Positions 9,660-18,338 of a DNA stretch of 64,000 nucleotides are shown here, in pieces (position 1 is the first letter of the stretch; every line of letters begins with the position of its first letter). The stretch is taken from NCBI GenBank assembly GCA_030690365.1, contig JAUYGX010000033.1:1-64000 (forward strand). The letters are read 5' to 3'. This stretch comes from Bacteroidales bacterium (lineage in GTDB: Bacteria > Bacteroidota > Bacteroidia > Bacteroidales > F082). A program made the translations under genes and the position numbers. Below the pieces are notes generated by a model, which searched no databases, was not told where the DNA came from, and saw only the letters and a list, made by a program, of their open reading frames with translations.

Positions 9660-11435
9660 ATGAAAAAACAAATTATTGTGGGATTGGGAAGTTGCGGTAT
9701 TGCGGCCGGTGCAGGCAAGGTATTCGCCAAAGCCCAGTCGCTGATCGAAACCGGAAACTTCGAAGCCGACCTTAAACAAACCAGTTGCATTGGTATGTGC
9801 TACAAAGAGCCACTGGTAGAGGTTGTGGACGAAAAAGGCCATTACATTTATGGCGACATGGATGTGAAAAAACTGGAAGAACTATTCGAAAAACATATAA
9901 AAAACAATGTGGTAATCGAAGATTACGTGGTTGAGTCGGATGTGATCAAAGGCCACGAATCTCATTACTTCGCCGGACAGGTTAAAATCGCCCTGCGCAA
10001 TTGCGGATACATGGATCCCGAATCTATCGAAGAAGCTGAAGCACGCAAGGCTTACCAGGCCATCCGTAAAATTGCAGCCGATAAAGTAAGCCCTGAAGAG
10101 GTGATCCAAACTGTTTTCGATTCCGGCATCCGTGGTCGTGGAGGCGGTGGTTTTCCAACCGGTCTTAAATGGCGCTTTGCGCGAAACAGCCAAAGCGACG
10201 AAAAATATATCATCTGCAATGCCGACGAAGGCGATCCTGGTGCTTTCATGGACCGGTCGCTACTCGAAGGCGACCCGCATGCCGTTCTCGAAGGGATGAT
10301 CATCGGCGCCTATGCCATGAAAGCAACAGGCGGTGTTATCTATTGCCGTGCCGAATACCCCCTGGCCATCAAGCGCCTGAACATCGCGTTGATGCAGGCC
10401 CGTACCAAAGGATATCTGGGTAAAAACATCCTCGGAATCGAAGGTTTTGACCTGGACATTTTCGTTAAGGAAGGTGCTGGCGCTTTTGTATGTGGTGAAG
10501 AAACGGCCCTGATTGCGTCCGTTGAAGGCGAACGCGGAATGCCCCGCAAACGGCCTCCTTTCCCGGCCGAACGGGGTCTCTGGAATAAACCCACCAACAT
10601 CAACAATGTTGAGACTTTTGCCAACATACCCTACATCGTTTTGAATGGGGCCGATGCCTACAACAAGTACGGCACTGAAAAAAGCAAAGGAACCAAGGTG
10701 TTTGCCCTTACGGGAAAAATCAAACATGGTGGTTTGGTGGAAGTGCCCATGGGCGTTTCCATTCGCGAGATTATTTACGATTTGGGAGGCGGCATTCAGG
10801 AAGATAAAAAATTCAAGGCGGTGCAGCTGGGAGGTCCTTCCGGGGGATGTATCCCCGAATCGCTTATCGATACCAAAGTGGATTACGATTCGGTAAATGC
10901 TACCGGAGCCATCATGGGTTCTGGTGGGATGGTGGTGATGGACGAAACAACCTGCATGGTCGACATGGCCAGGTTCTTCCTTAACTTCACACAGGAGGAA
11001 TCCTGCGGAAAATGTACGTTTTGCCGCATTGGAACCAAACGCATGCTCGAAATTCTTACCCGCATTACCCACGGTGAAGGCAAAGAAGGAGACATTGAAC
11101 TACTACAGGAACTTTCTCAACAAATTAAAGATGGTTCGCTTTGCGGGCTGGGTCAAACGGCTCCCAATCCGGTTTTAACCACCATCAAGTATTTCCGCGA
11201 TGAGTACGAAGCCCACATAAAAGATAAAAGATGTCCTGCCAAGAATTGCAAGGCACTCCTGACCTATGAAGTGATTCCTGAAAATTGTACCGGCTGTACG
11301 GTTTGTGCCGTCAAGTGTCCATCAGGTTGTATTGATGGTTCCCGCAAGGAAATTCATTTCATCAACCAGGAAGCCTGTATTAAGTGTGGTGAATGTTTTG
11401 CCGGTTGTAATTTCGAAGCCATCAGGGTTTATTAG
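9660..11435 (+). CDS. NuoF/HndC/HydB-like NAD(P)H-binding flavoprotein with N-terminal [2Fe-2S] and C-terminal 2x[4Fe-4S]
   Basis: GRGGGGFPTGLKW, CNADEGDPGAFMDRSLLEGDPH, ESCGKCTFCRIGTKRM, CTGCTVCAVKCPSGC...CIKCGECFAGC. Confidence 0.94.
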   Translation: MKKQIIVGLGSCGIAAGAGKVFAKAQSLIETGNFEADLKQTSCIGMCYKEPLVEVVDEKGHYIYGDMDVKKLEELFEKHIKNNVVIEDYVVESDVIKGHESHYFAGQVKIALRNCGYMDPESIEEAEARKAYQAIRKIAADKVSPEEVIQTVFDSGIRGRGGGGFPTGLKWRFARNSQSDEKYIICNADEGDPGAFMDRSLLEGDPHAVLEGMIIGAYAMKATGGVIYCRAEYPLAIKRLNIALMQARTKGYLGKNILGIEGFDLDIFVKEGAGAFVCGEETALIASVEGERGMPRKRPPFPAERGLWNKPTNINNVETFANIPYIVLNGADAYNKYGTEKSKGTKVFALTGKIKHGGLVEVPMGVSIREIIYDLGGGIQEDKKFKAVQLGGPSGGCIPESLIDTKVDYDSVNATGAIMGSGGMVVMDETTCMVDMARFFLNFTQEESCGKCTFCRIGTKRMLEILTRITHGEGKEGDIELLQELSQQIKDGSLCGLGQTAPNPVLTTIKYFRDEYEAHIKDKRCPAKNCKALLTYEVIPENCTGCTVCAVKCPSGCIDGSRKEIHFINQEACIKCGECFAGCNFEAIRVY

Positions 11436-11461
11436 TCAACGCATTAAATTGATTTTGAATT

Positions 11462-14400
11462 ATGAGTGAGACCATCAATATAAAACTGAACGGAAAAGTT
11501 GTAGAAGGCATTCAGGGTGAATATATCCTGGATGTGGCACGACGCAATAACATCGAAATTCCGACCCTGTGCAACGATCCGCGGCTCGATCCTTTTTCCT
11601 CTTGCTTTGTGTGTGTGGTGGAGATTGAGGGCATGCGCGGGCTTCACCCAAGCTGTTCCACACGGATTATGCCGGGAATGAACATCGTCACCGACAACGA
11701 AAAAGTACATCAGTCGCGCAAGACAGCGCTCGATTTGATCATGAGTAACCACTATGCCGACTGTCAGGCTCCCTGTATTCAAACCTGTCCGGCCAATGTG
11801 GACGTACAGGGCTATATTTCGCTCATCGACAAGGGGATGTACCACGAAGCGGTGGCGTTGATCAAGGAGGTGAATCCGTTGCCTGCCATCTGCGGTCGTG
11901 TATGCGTGCGCCCTTGTGAGGCCGCTTGCCGCCGTAACCTGATGGATGAAGGTGCTCCTGTGGGCATTGATTACATGAAACGCTTTGCCAGCGACTGGGA
12001 TCTGGATTCTGAAAATCATTTCAAACCGGAAGTAGCACCTTCAACAGGTAAAAATGTGGCCATCATCGGAGCAGGTCCGGGCGGACTTTCTGCGGCCTAT
12101 TTCCTGCAACAAAAAGGACATCAGTGCGATATCTTTGAAGCCGGCCCAAAACCCGGCGGTTGGTTGCGTTATGGAATTCCGGAGTACCGGTTGCCAAACG
12201 ATCTGCTGGACAAAGAAATTGAAACCATTACCGAATTGGGAACCAACATTTATTGTGGTAAGAATCTGGGTGTGAATTTATCCTATGCCGACATTGCAAA
12301 GGAATACGATGCCACTATCCTTACCATCGGTTCGCAAAAAGGAACCTTAATAGGAACTCCCGGCGATGATGCCGAAAATGTATTTTCAGGGATTGATTTT
12401 CTGAAAAACATGGAGATGACAGGCAAGCCTGCCGATTTCACAGGAAAGAAAATCATGGTGGTAGGTGGTGGAAACACAGCCATGGACTGTTGCCGTACTT
12501 CCATCCGTTGCGGAAGTACCGATGTTAAAGTCGTGTACCGCCGTACCGAAAAGGAAATGCCTGCCAATCCAATCGAAATCCACGAATCGAAGCTCGAAGG
12601 GGTGGAATATTTATTCCTGAACAATCCTGTTCAGGTAAACAAAGATGCTGAAGGCAAGCTGAAATCGGTTACCTTGATAAAAATGGAATTGGGTGAGCCC
12701 GATGCTTCCGGCAGAAGACGTCCGGTACCAGTGGAAGGTTCTGAATATGAGCTGGAAGTGGATTATATCCTGGCAGCCATCGGGCAAAAAACAGAGGTAA
12801 ACTTCATTGATGACATCAATAAATTTGCACCGGAAGGCCAGCTGGCGCTTTCCCGCTGGGGCGATATTGGAGCCGATAAAAATACCCTCCAGACCGGAAT
12901 TCCCAGTGTGTTTGCAGCTGGTGACGGCGTTACAGGACCGGCCACCATCATCGAAGCCATTGCCCAAGCCAGGAAAGCCTCTCTCTCCTGCCATCAATTC
13001 CTGAGTGGCGAAGGGTTGGCTCCTCAAAAAAGACCTTTCCTGAGCAAAAAGGACCACTTCAAAAAGCAAATTCCGGCTGATTTTGTCGACAGTTATGTTC
13101 ATCAAACACGGGAAGAAATGCCCACCCTCGATCCGGATAACCGCATCAATTTTAAAGAAGTGGAGTTGGGATATGTGGATGAAACAGTGGCCAGGAATGA
13201 AGCCCAGCGTTGCCTGGAGTGTGGTTGTCAGGAATTTTTACACTGCGATTTGCAGCGCTATTCAGATGAATACGGTGTGGATCAGGAGAAATTTGCCGGT
13301 GATTTTAACGAGTATCGTGTAGATTTTTCACATCCTTTTGTAGAAATCGACAACAACAAATGTATCCTGTGTTCGCGGTGTATCCGCATATGCAGTGAAT
13401 TGGCCGGCGACAATGCCCTGGGCTTGGTAAACCGTGGATTTAGTACCTATGTGGCTCCAAGTTTGGGCAACAAACTTACAGATACCCATTGCCAGTCGTG
13501 TGGTTTGTGTATCGACACTTGTCCGACAGGTGCAATCTCCGAAAACTTCCTGTTTAAACCAGGCCCGGTAAAAGAAAAGGCACTTGAAGCCATCGACAAT
13601 TATGGTTCTGAAGGTGTTAGCATGAACCTGATGTCGCATAAGAATAATTTTGTGATGCGTGTAGAAGGCCGCCCAGGGCTTGTCAATGAGCAGGGAAGCA
13701 TCGGCCGCAAGGCGAAATTTGGCTACCGTTACCTCAATTCTTCTTCAAGGATTAAAACACCCATGCTGAACAAGGGTGATGCTTTCGTACCCATTACCTT
13801 TGAGGCAGCTTACGAATTAATTGCTCAGAATATAAAGGGAGTCGCTCCTAATGAGACTGCCGTATTTGCAGGCGCACGTCTCACCAACGAAGAAATCTAT
13901 CTGGTTCAGAAATGGGCCAGAAAAGGCATTAAAACACCGTTTATTTCCAATTTCCATTATTTGGGCAGGGGCAGGGGATATGCCATTAATTCACAAAAAA
14001 ATGTTCCTTTCGACCAACTTGCCGGGGCCTCAAAAATTTATGTTCTTGGTGCTGATCTGGCTGAAGATCATGATTATGTCGGGTTTCTGGTAAACAATGC
14101 AAGGGTCAAAAAAGGAGTGAAGGTAGAGTTGATTTCTACCAACACCAATCCAGGTTCATTGCACAAGGTGGACAACCATCTGACTATAAAGGATTATTAC
14201 TCTTTTGTAAAAGCGGCCAACATGTACCTGGTGAAAAAAAGGTTGCAAAACCAGATGTACATCGATGCTAACACAACAGGCTTTGAGGAGTATGTAAAAC
14301 CCATTCATGAATGGGTTTTACATGACATGTGCCTCAAAGCCGGCGTTTCAATGGATAACCTCGAAAACTGGGCACTGGCCTATAACAATGAGATGAACGC

Positions 14401-15109
14401 CGTGGTCGTTTTCTCTGAAAAGTACATCACCGCCAACACCAGCCGTGAGTTGTACAACCTGGCGATGATTACAGGCAAATTGGGTAAAACTTCAAGCGGA
14501 CTTATGCCTCTTAAGGAGAAAAACAATTCACAGGGATTGTTTGATATGGGTGGCTTTGGTTGCATCAAAACAGGTGGAATTGAAATTCCGCGTGGCGACC
14601 GGCCTAAGATGAAACAAGAACTTCGAAACAAAGGGTTTAAAAACATCGTGGTTTTTGGTGAAGATCCCATCGGAACAGCTATAGATAAAACTGAGGTTTC
14701 CGGTTGGTTTGCCGATGTGCCTTTTGTAGTGGTTCAGGATTATTTTATGACGGAAACCGCTAAATGTGCACATCTGGTTTTACCTGCTTCTTTCCCCATG
14801 GAATCGGCAGGAAGTTTTACTAATACGCAAAAAGTACTACAGCAATTCGACCGTCAAATGGAACCAAAAATCGGGCAAACCAACCTCGATCAGCTGATTT
14901 CGTTGGGAAAACAATTTGAACTGAATGGATTGTCGGATGCAGGTGAGGTGTTTTCTGAAATAATAGGACATCTTTCTGTATTGGAAGACCAGCCCATGGC
15001 ATTCATGCATACCGATGGTAATTCACCAGAGCGGATGTTTAACCACGGTTGCGATTACCTGATGAAGCGCTTCGACGATGAATTTCAAGAGGCTTTTAAT
15101 CGATATTAA
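11462..15109 (+). CDS. Fusion: NuoG-like [2Fe-2S]/His-ligated [4Fe-4S] + GltD-like NAD(P)H oxidoreductase + 2x[4Fe-4S] + degenerate NuoG/FdhA-like molybdopterin-oxidoreductase domain
   Basis: CNDPRLDPFSSCFVCVVEIEG...C; HYADCQAPCIQTCPANVDV; ICGRVCVRPCEAACRR; VAIIGAGPGGLSAAYFLQQKGH; VVGGGNTAMDCCRT; CILCSRCIRIC...CQSCGLCIDTCPTGA; MPLKEKNNSQGLFDMGG. Confidence 0.92.
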   Translation: MSETINIKLNGKVVEGIQGEYILDVARRNNIEIPTLCNDPRLDPFSSCFVCVVEIEGMRGLHPSCSTRIMPGMNIVTDNEKVHQSRKTALDLIMSNHYADCQAPCIQTCPANVDVQGYISLIDKGMYHEAVALIKEVNPLPAICGRVCVRPCEAACRRNLMDEGAPVGIDYMKRFASDWDLDSENHFKPEVAPSTGKNVAIIGAGPGGLSAAYFLQQKGHQCDIFEAGPKPGGWLRYGIPEYRLPNDLLDKEIETITELGTNIYCGKNLGVNLSYADIAKEYDATILTIGSQKGTLIGTPGDDAENVFSGIDFLKNMEMTGKPADFTGKKIMVVGGGNTAMDCCRTSIRCGSTDVKVVYRRTEKEMPANPIEIHESKLEGVEYLFLNNPVQVNKDAEGKLKSVTLIKMELGEPDASGRRRPVPVEGSEYELEVDYILAAIGQKTEVNFIDDINKFAPEGQLALSRWGDIGADKNTLQTGIPSVFAAGDGVTGPATIIEAIAQARKASLSCHQFLSGEGLAPQKRPFLSKKDHFKKQIPADFVDSYVHQTREEMPTLDPDNRINFKEVELGYVDETVARNEAQRCLECGCQEFLHCDLQRYSDEYGVDQEKFAGDFNEYRVDFSHPFVEIDNNKCILCSRCIRICSELAGDNALGLVNRGFSTYVAPSLGNKLTDTHCQSCGLCIDTCPTGAISENFLFKPGPVKEKALEAIDNYGSEGVSMNLMSHKNNFVMRVEGRPGLVNEQGSIGRKAKFGYRYLNSSSRIKTPMLNKGDAFVPITFEAAYELIAQNIKGVAPNETAVFAGARLTNEEIYLVQKWARKGIKTPFISNFHYLGRGRGYAINSQKNVPFDQLAGASKIYVLGADLAEDHDYVGFLVNNARVKKGVKVELISTNTNPGSLHKVDNHLTIKDYYSFVKAANMYLVKKRLQNQMYIDANTTGFEEYVKPIHEWVLHDMCLKAGVSMDNLENWALAYNNEMNAVVVFSEKYITANTSRELYNLAMITGKLGKTSSGLMPLKEKNNSQGLFDMGGFGCIKTGGIEIPRGDRPKMKQELRNKGFKNIVVFGEDPIGTAIDKTEVSGWFADVPFVVVQDYFMTETAKCAHLVLPASFPMESAGSFTNTQKVLQQFDRQMEPKIGQTNLDQLISLGKQFELNGLSDAGEVFSEIIGHLSVLEDQPMAFMHTDGNSPERMFNHGCDYLMKRFDDEFQEAFNRY

Positions 15110-15126
15110 CCCAAAACACAAAAAAC

Positions 15127-16125
15127 ATGGCAGATCTGAGTACAAGATACCTGGGATTAAACTTACGTAACCCGTTGGTGGTAGCCAGTTCGGGACTCAC
15201 CGATTCGTTAACCAAAATCATTGAACTCGAAAAACACGGAGCCGGGGCTGTAGTGCTGAAATCGCTGTTTGAAGAGCAAATCCTGATGGAGGCCGACTAC
15301 CGCATACGTAAAGCAGAAGAGCATGGCGAGTTGTTTGTGGAGTATAGCGAAACTTTCGATTATGCTGATGTTCACATCAAAGAGCAAGAGTTAGGTAACT
15401 ACCTGAAATTGATAGAGGAGGCAAAAAGCACTGTCCGGATTCCGGTAATAGCCAGCATCAATTGCATGTCGACCATCGAATGGACCGATTTTGCAAAGCG
15501 CATCGAAAAAGCCGGAGCAGATGCCCTGGAACTGAACATCTTTGTGGTGCCTTTTAATTTGAAGAATTCGTGCGAAACCAATGAAAAGACCTATTACCAT
15601 GTTCTTCAAAAGGTGAAAAAGGCTGTTCGCATTCCGGTGGCCATTAAAATCAGCCCTTATTTTAGCAACCTGGGCAAGGTGATCAAGGGGCTAGAGGAAA
15701 ATCATGCCGATGGTGTGGTTTTGTTTAACCGGTTTACTAGCCCCGACATCGACATCTACAACATAAAAACCACTGTGGCAGAGGTGTTGAGTTCTCCGGT
15801 GGAGATGGCCAATTCGTTGCGCTGGGTGGCCATGATGGCTAAACGGGTAAACATGGATTTGGCTGCCACTACCGGCATTCATAATGGCGAAGCAGTGGTG
15901 AAACAGTTGCTGGCCGGTGCCACTGTGGTACAAATGGCTTCGGCTTTGTACATAAACGGTCCTGCATATATCGAAAAAGTACTTGCCTTTGTAACCAACT
16001 GGATGGATGAAAAGGGGTTTGAAACCCTGTATCAGGTTCGTGGCAAGCTTAGTCAGGCAACCACCGTTAATCCGGAAGTGTATGAACGTCTTCAGTTTAT
16101 GAAGTATTTTAGCGAATACAAGTAA
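15127..16125 (+). CDS. Dihydroorotate dehydrogenase-like flavoprotein
   Basis: TRYLGLNLRNPLVVASSGLTDSLTKIIELEKHGAGAVVLKSLFEEQI, TIM-barrel pattern, ATTGIHNGEAVVKQLLAGATVVQMASALYING; 17 nt downstream of the preceding gene. Confidence 0.88.
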   Translation: MADLSTRYLGLNLRNPLVVASSGLTDSLTKIIELEKHGAGAVVLKSLFEEQILMEADYRIRKAEEHGELFVEYSETFDYADVHIKEQELGNYLKLIEEAKSTVRIPVIASINCMSTIEWTDFAKRIEKAGADALELNIFVVPFNLKNSCETNEKTYYHVLQKVKKAVRIPVAIKISPYFSNLGKVIKGLEENHADGVVLFNRFTSPDIDIYNIKTTVAEVLSSPVEMANSLRWVAMMAKRVNMDLAATTGIHNGEAVVKQLLAGATVVQMASALYINGPAYIEKVLAFVTNWMDEKGFETLYQVRGKLSQATTVNPEVYERLQFMKYFSEYK

Positions 16126-16309
16126 TTGATTGTTTGATCTCTCTTTCTAGAGATTTATCTCTGTCAAACTGGTATATCCATTGTGAAAATAGTTCAATCG
16201 TTGTGGTCCGGTGGGGTCTACATTCCCCAAATCCGCCCTTACAAATGGACTTTTTTACATATTACCTCTAATTTATATTTATTCTTTCATTTTCAAAAGG
16301 GCAAAATGC

Positions 16310-16317
16310 TATTTTTG
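16310..16317 (+). promoter_or_regulatory. -7 element TATTTTTG upstream of DUF3857/transglutaminase gene
   Basis: Exact TAnnTTTG match. Confidence 0.4.
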
Positions 16318-16363
16318 TTTCCTTTAGAATTTACTAACACAAATCAGCCTATATTCCAATTGA

Positions 16364-18256
16364 ATGAAAAAAACAATCCTGATCCTGGAGCTAATATTGG
16401 TTGCCTCTTTAAACCTGCTGGCTCAGAAACAAATTGATTATGCAAGAACAATCAAAACGCAATTCCCGGACGAAGAAGTTGTGATAAGCAAATCGAATAT
16501 TGTAATTGAATTTGAGATTAAGTCGAAATATGGTTTAACGGCCAGTAAGAATATTGAACTGGAATTCATTGCATTAGAGAAAAATACCGAGTTTGTTTAC
16601 CCTGTATTTTATTCGGAGGATGTTAAGTTTGATGAGTTTAAAGCCGGCGATGGCAGCCGTTTGAGAAGCGATGATTATTATACCAGCAATGGTGTTTTTC
16701 ACGACGACATCAAGGTAAAATATTCCATCTTTAAAATACCCTTGTTTGGTTCAAAATCTGACTTAAAAGCCAGGTTGCTTTTTAGCGACACCCGATACTT
16801 ACCGATTGTGGATTTTAGCGAACCCATCGCCATCCTGGAAAAAGAGGTGCAGTTTATCATTCCTTCCGAGGTGGATGTGGACCTTATTCCCATGAATTTT
16901 GAGGGATTTGATATTCAGGTAACGGAGGTTGCCACCAAAAAAGGGCGGATTGTTACTTTTCATGCCAATAACTTGGAAAGCATTTCGGATGAGGAGGATA
17001 TGCCGGCTAAATCGTATATCTATCCACATATCTTTATTCACCTGAAAAGTTATTATAGTGCCGGGAAAAAGGAAAAAGTTTTTGAAACAATTGATGATCA
17101 GTACGATTGGTATAACCAACTGGTGGCAAAAGTTGGAAATGAAACCGATGATCTCACACCAGTTTTAAATCAAATCATTACTCCCGATCAATCGGATGAT
17201 GAAAAAATTGCCGCTATTTTTTATTGGGTACAGGATAACATCCGTTATCTCGCCTTTGAAAATGGCATTGCCGGATTTCAGCCGGCAAGTTGTCAGAAAG
17301 TGCTGAATAACCGCTATGGCGATTGTAAAGGAATGGCCAACCTTACCAGTGAATTGCTTAAAAAGGCCGGGTTCGATGCGCGTTTGGCCTGGCTTGGGAC
17401 GCGGCACCTGGCCTACGACTATTCTATCCCATCCCTGGCCGACGACAACCACATGATTTGTGCCCTTCATCGCAATGATCATTGGCTATTTCTGGATGCA
17501 ACCGAAACTTATAGCAAGATGGGAGAATATGCCGAGCGCATTCAAAACCGACCTGTCCTGATTCAAAATGGGGACAGCTATATTCTTGAAACAGTTCCTA
17601 AATCCACAGATGAACCAAACCTGCAGCAATATACACTCAACCTGGCTTTGGTTGAGGGCTCCGTCATCGAGGGCGATGTAAAGGTCTCATTGGCAAAGGA
17701 ATCGAGGGCCGAATTCATGAACTATTTAAGTGGTGTTCCTTCTAAAAAATGGGAAACGGCCTTAAAATATTACCTGAGTTATGGAAACAACCTGGTTACC
17801 GTAAGTGATGTGCAGATGCCCGGTCTCGGTCGAGATAGTGTGTACACTTTCTCGGGTCATCTCCGGATTACCGATAAAATCAGCACTTTCGACAATGAGA
17901 CTTACGTATATGTGGATCCATTTATGTTTTTCTCAGACTATAAGCTTGATAAAGACCGCAAGTATGCCTTGTGGTTTAATTATAAAAAGAATGTGAAAGT
18001 CGACATACATTTCGAGGTGCCCGAAGGTATGTCAGCGGTTTCGGTGCCGCAAGGAATTCACCTACAGGATGAAGAATTTGATTTCAATGTTGAATTCACC
18101 CGGCAGGGCAAAACCATTCACTACCATATGCTGGCTAAAATTCCGGAGGCCGAAATTTCGGATGATAAATTGATACAATGGAACGATGCCATTACTAAAC
18201 TCGTTGATACCTACCAGCAGCCCATTATATTGAAAAGCGAAACAACAACACAATAA
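16364..18256 (+). CDS. Secreted DUF3857/transglutaminase-like protein
   Basis: Signal peptide; transglutaminase core FQPASCQKVLNNRYGDCKGMANLTSELLKKAGF, NHMICALHRNDHWLFLDATE. Confidence 0.87.
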   Translation: MKKTILILELILVASLNLLAQKQIDYARTIKTQFPDEEVVISKSNIVIEFEIKSKYGLTASKNIELEFIALEKNTEFVYPVFYSEDVKFDEFKAGDGSRLRSDDYYTSNGVFHDDIKVKYSIFKIPLFGSKSDLKARLLFSDTRYLPIVDFSEPIAILEKEVQFIIPSEVDVDLIPMNFEGFDIQVTEVATKKGRIVTFHANNLESISDEEDMPAKSYIYPHIFIHLKSYYSAGKKEKVFETIDDQYDWYNQLVAKVGNETDDLTPVLNQIITPDQSDDEKIAAIFYWVQDNIRYLAFENGIAGFQPASCQKVLNNRYGDCKGMANLTSELLKKAGFDARLAWLGTRHLAYDYSIPSLADDNHMICALHRNDHWLFLDATETYSKMGEYAERIQNRPVLIQNGDSYILETVPKSTDEPNLQQYTLNLALVEGSVIEGDVKVSLAKESRAEFMNYLSGVPSKKWETALKYYLSYGNNLVTVSDVQMPGLGRDSVYTFSGHLRITDKISTFDNETYVYVDPFMFFSDYKLDKDRKYALWFNYKKNVKVDIHFEVPEGMSAVSVPQGIHLQDEEFDFNVEFTRQGKTIHYHMLAKIPEAEISDDKLIQWNDAITKLVDTYQQPIILKSETTTQ

Positions 18257-18338
18257 ATATTCCGGTTGGACATTTGTAACTGACTGGATAACAGTATATA
18301 AATCCAATAGAAAAATTAGTACCATTAAAAAAATAAGA

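Noticed and set aside
10260-11072. 270-aa minus-strand ORF inside the NuoF-like gene
   Set aside because: Antisense to conserved FMN/NAD/Fe-S motifs; composition typical of a shadow ORF.
11462-15109. Call as HydA-type [FeFe]-hydrogenase subunit (HydABC complex)
   Set aside because: No TSCCPxW/MPCxxKxxE/FxGCPGGC-type H-cluster motifs; a GltD-like domain and NuoG-like tail are present instead.
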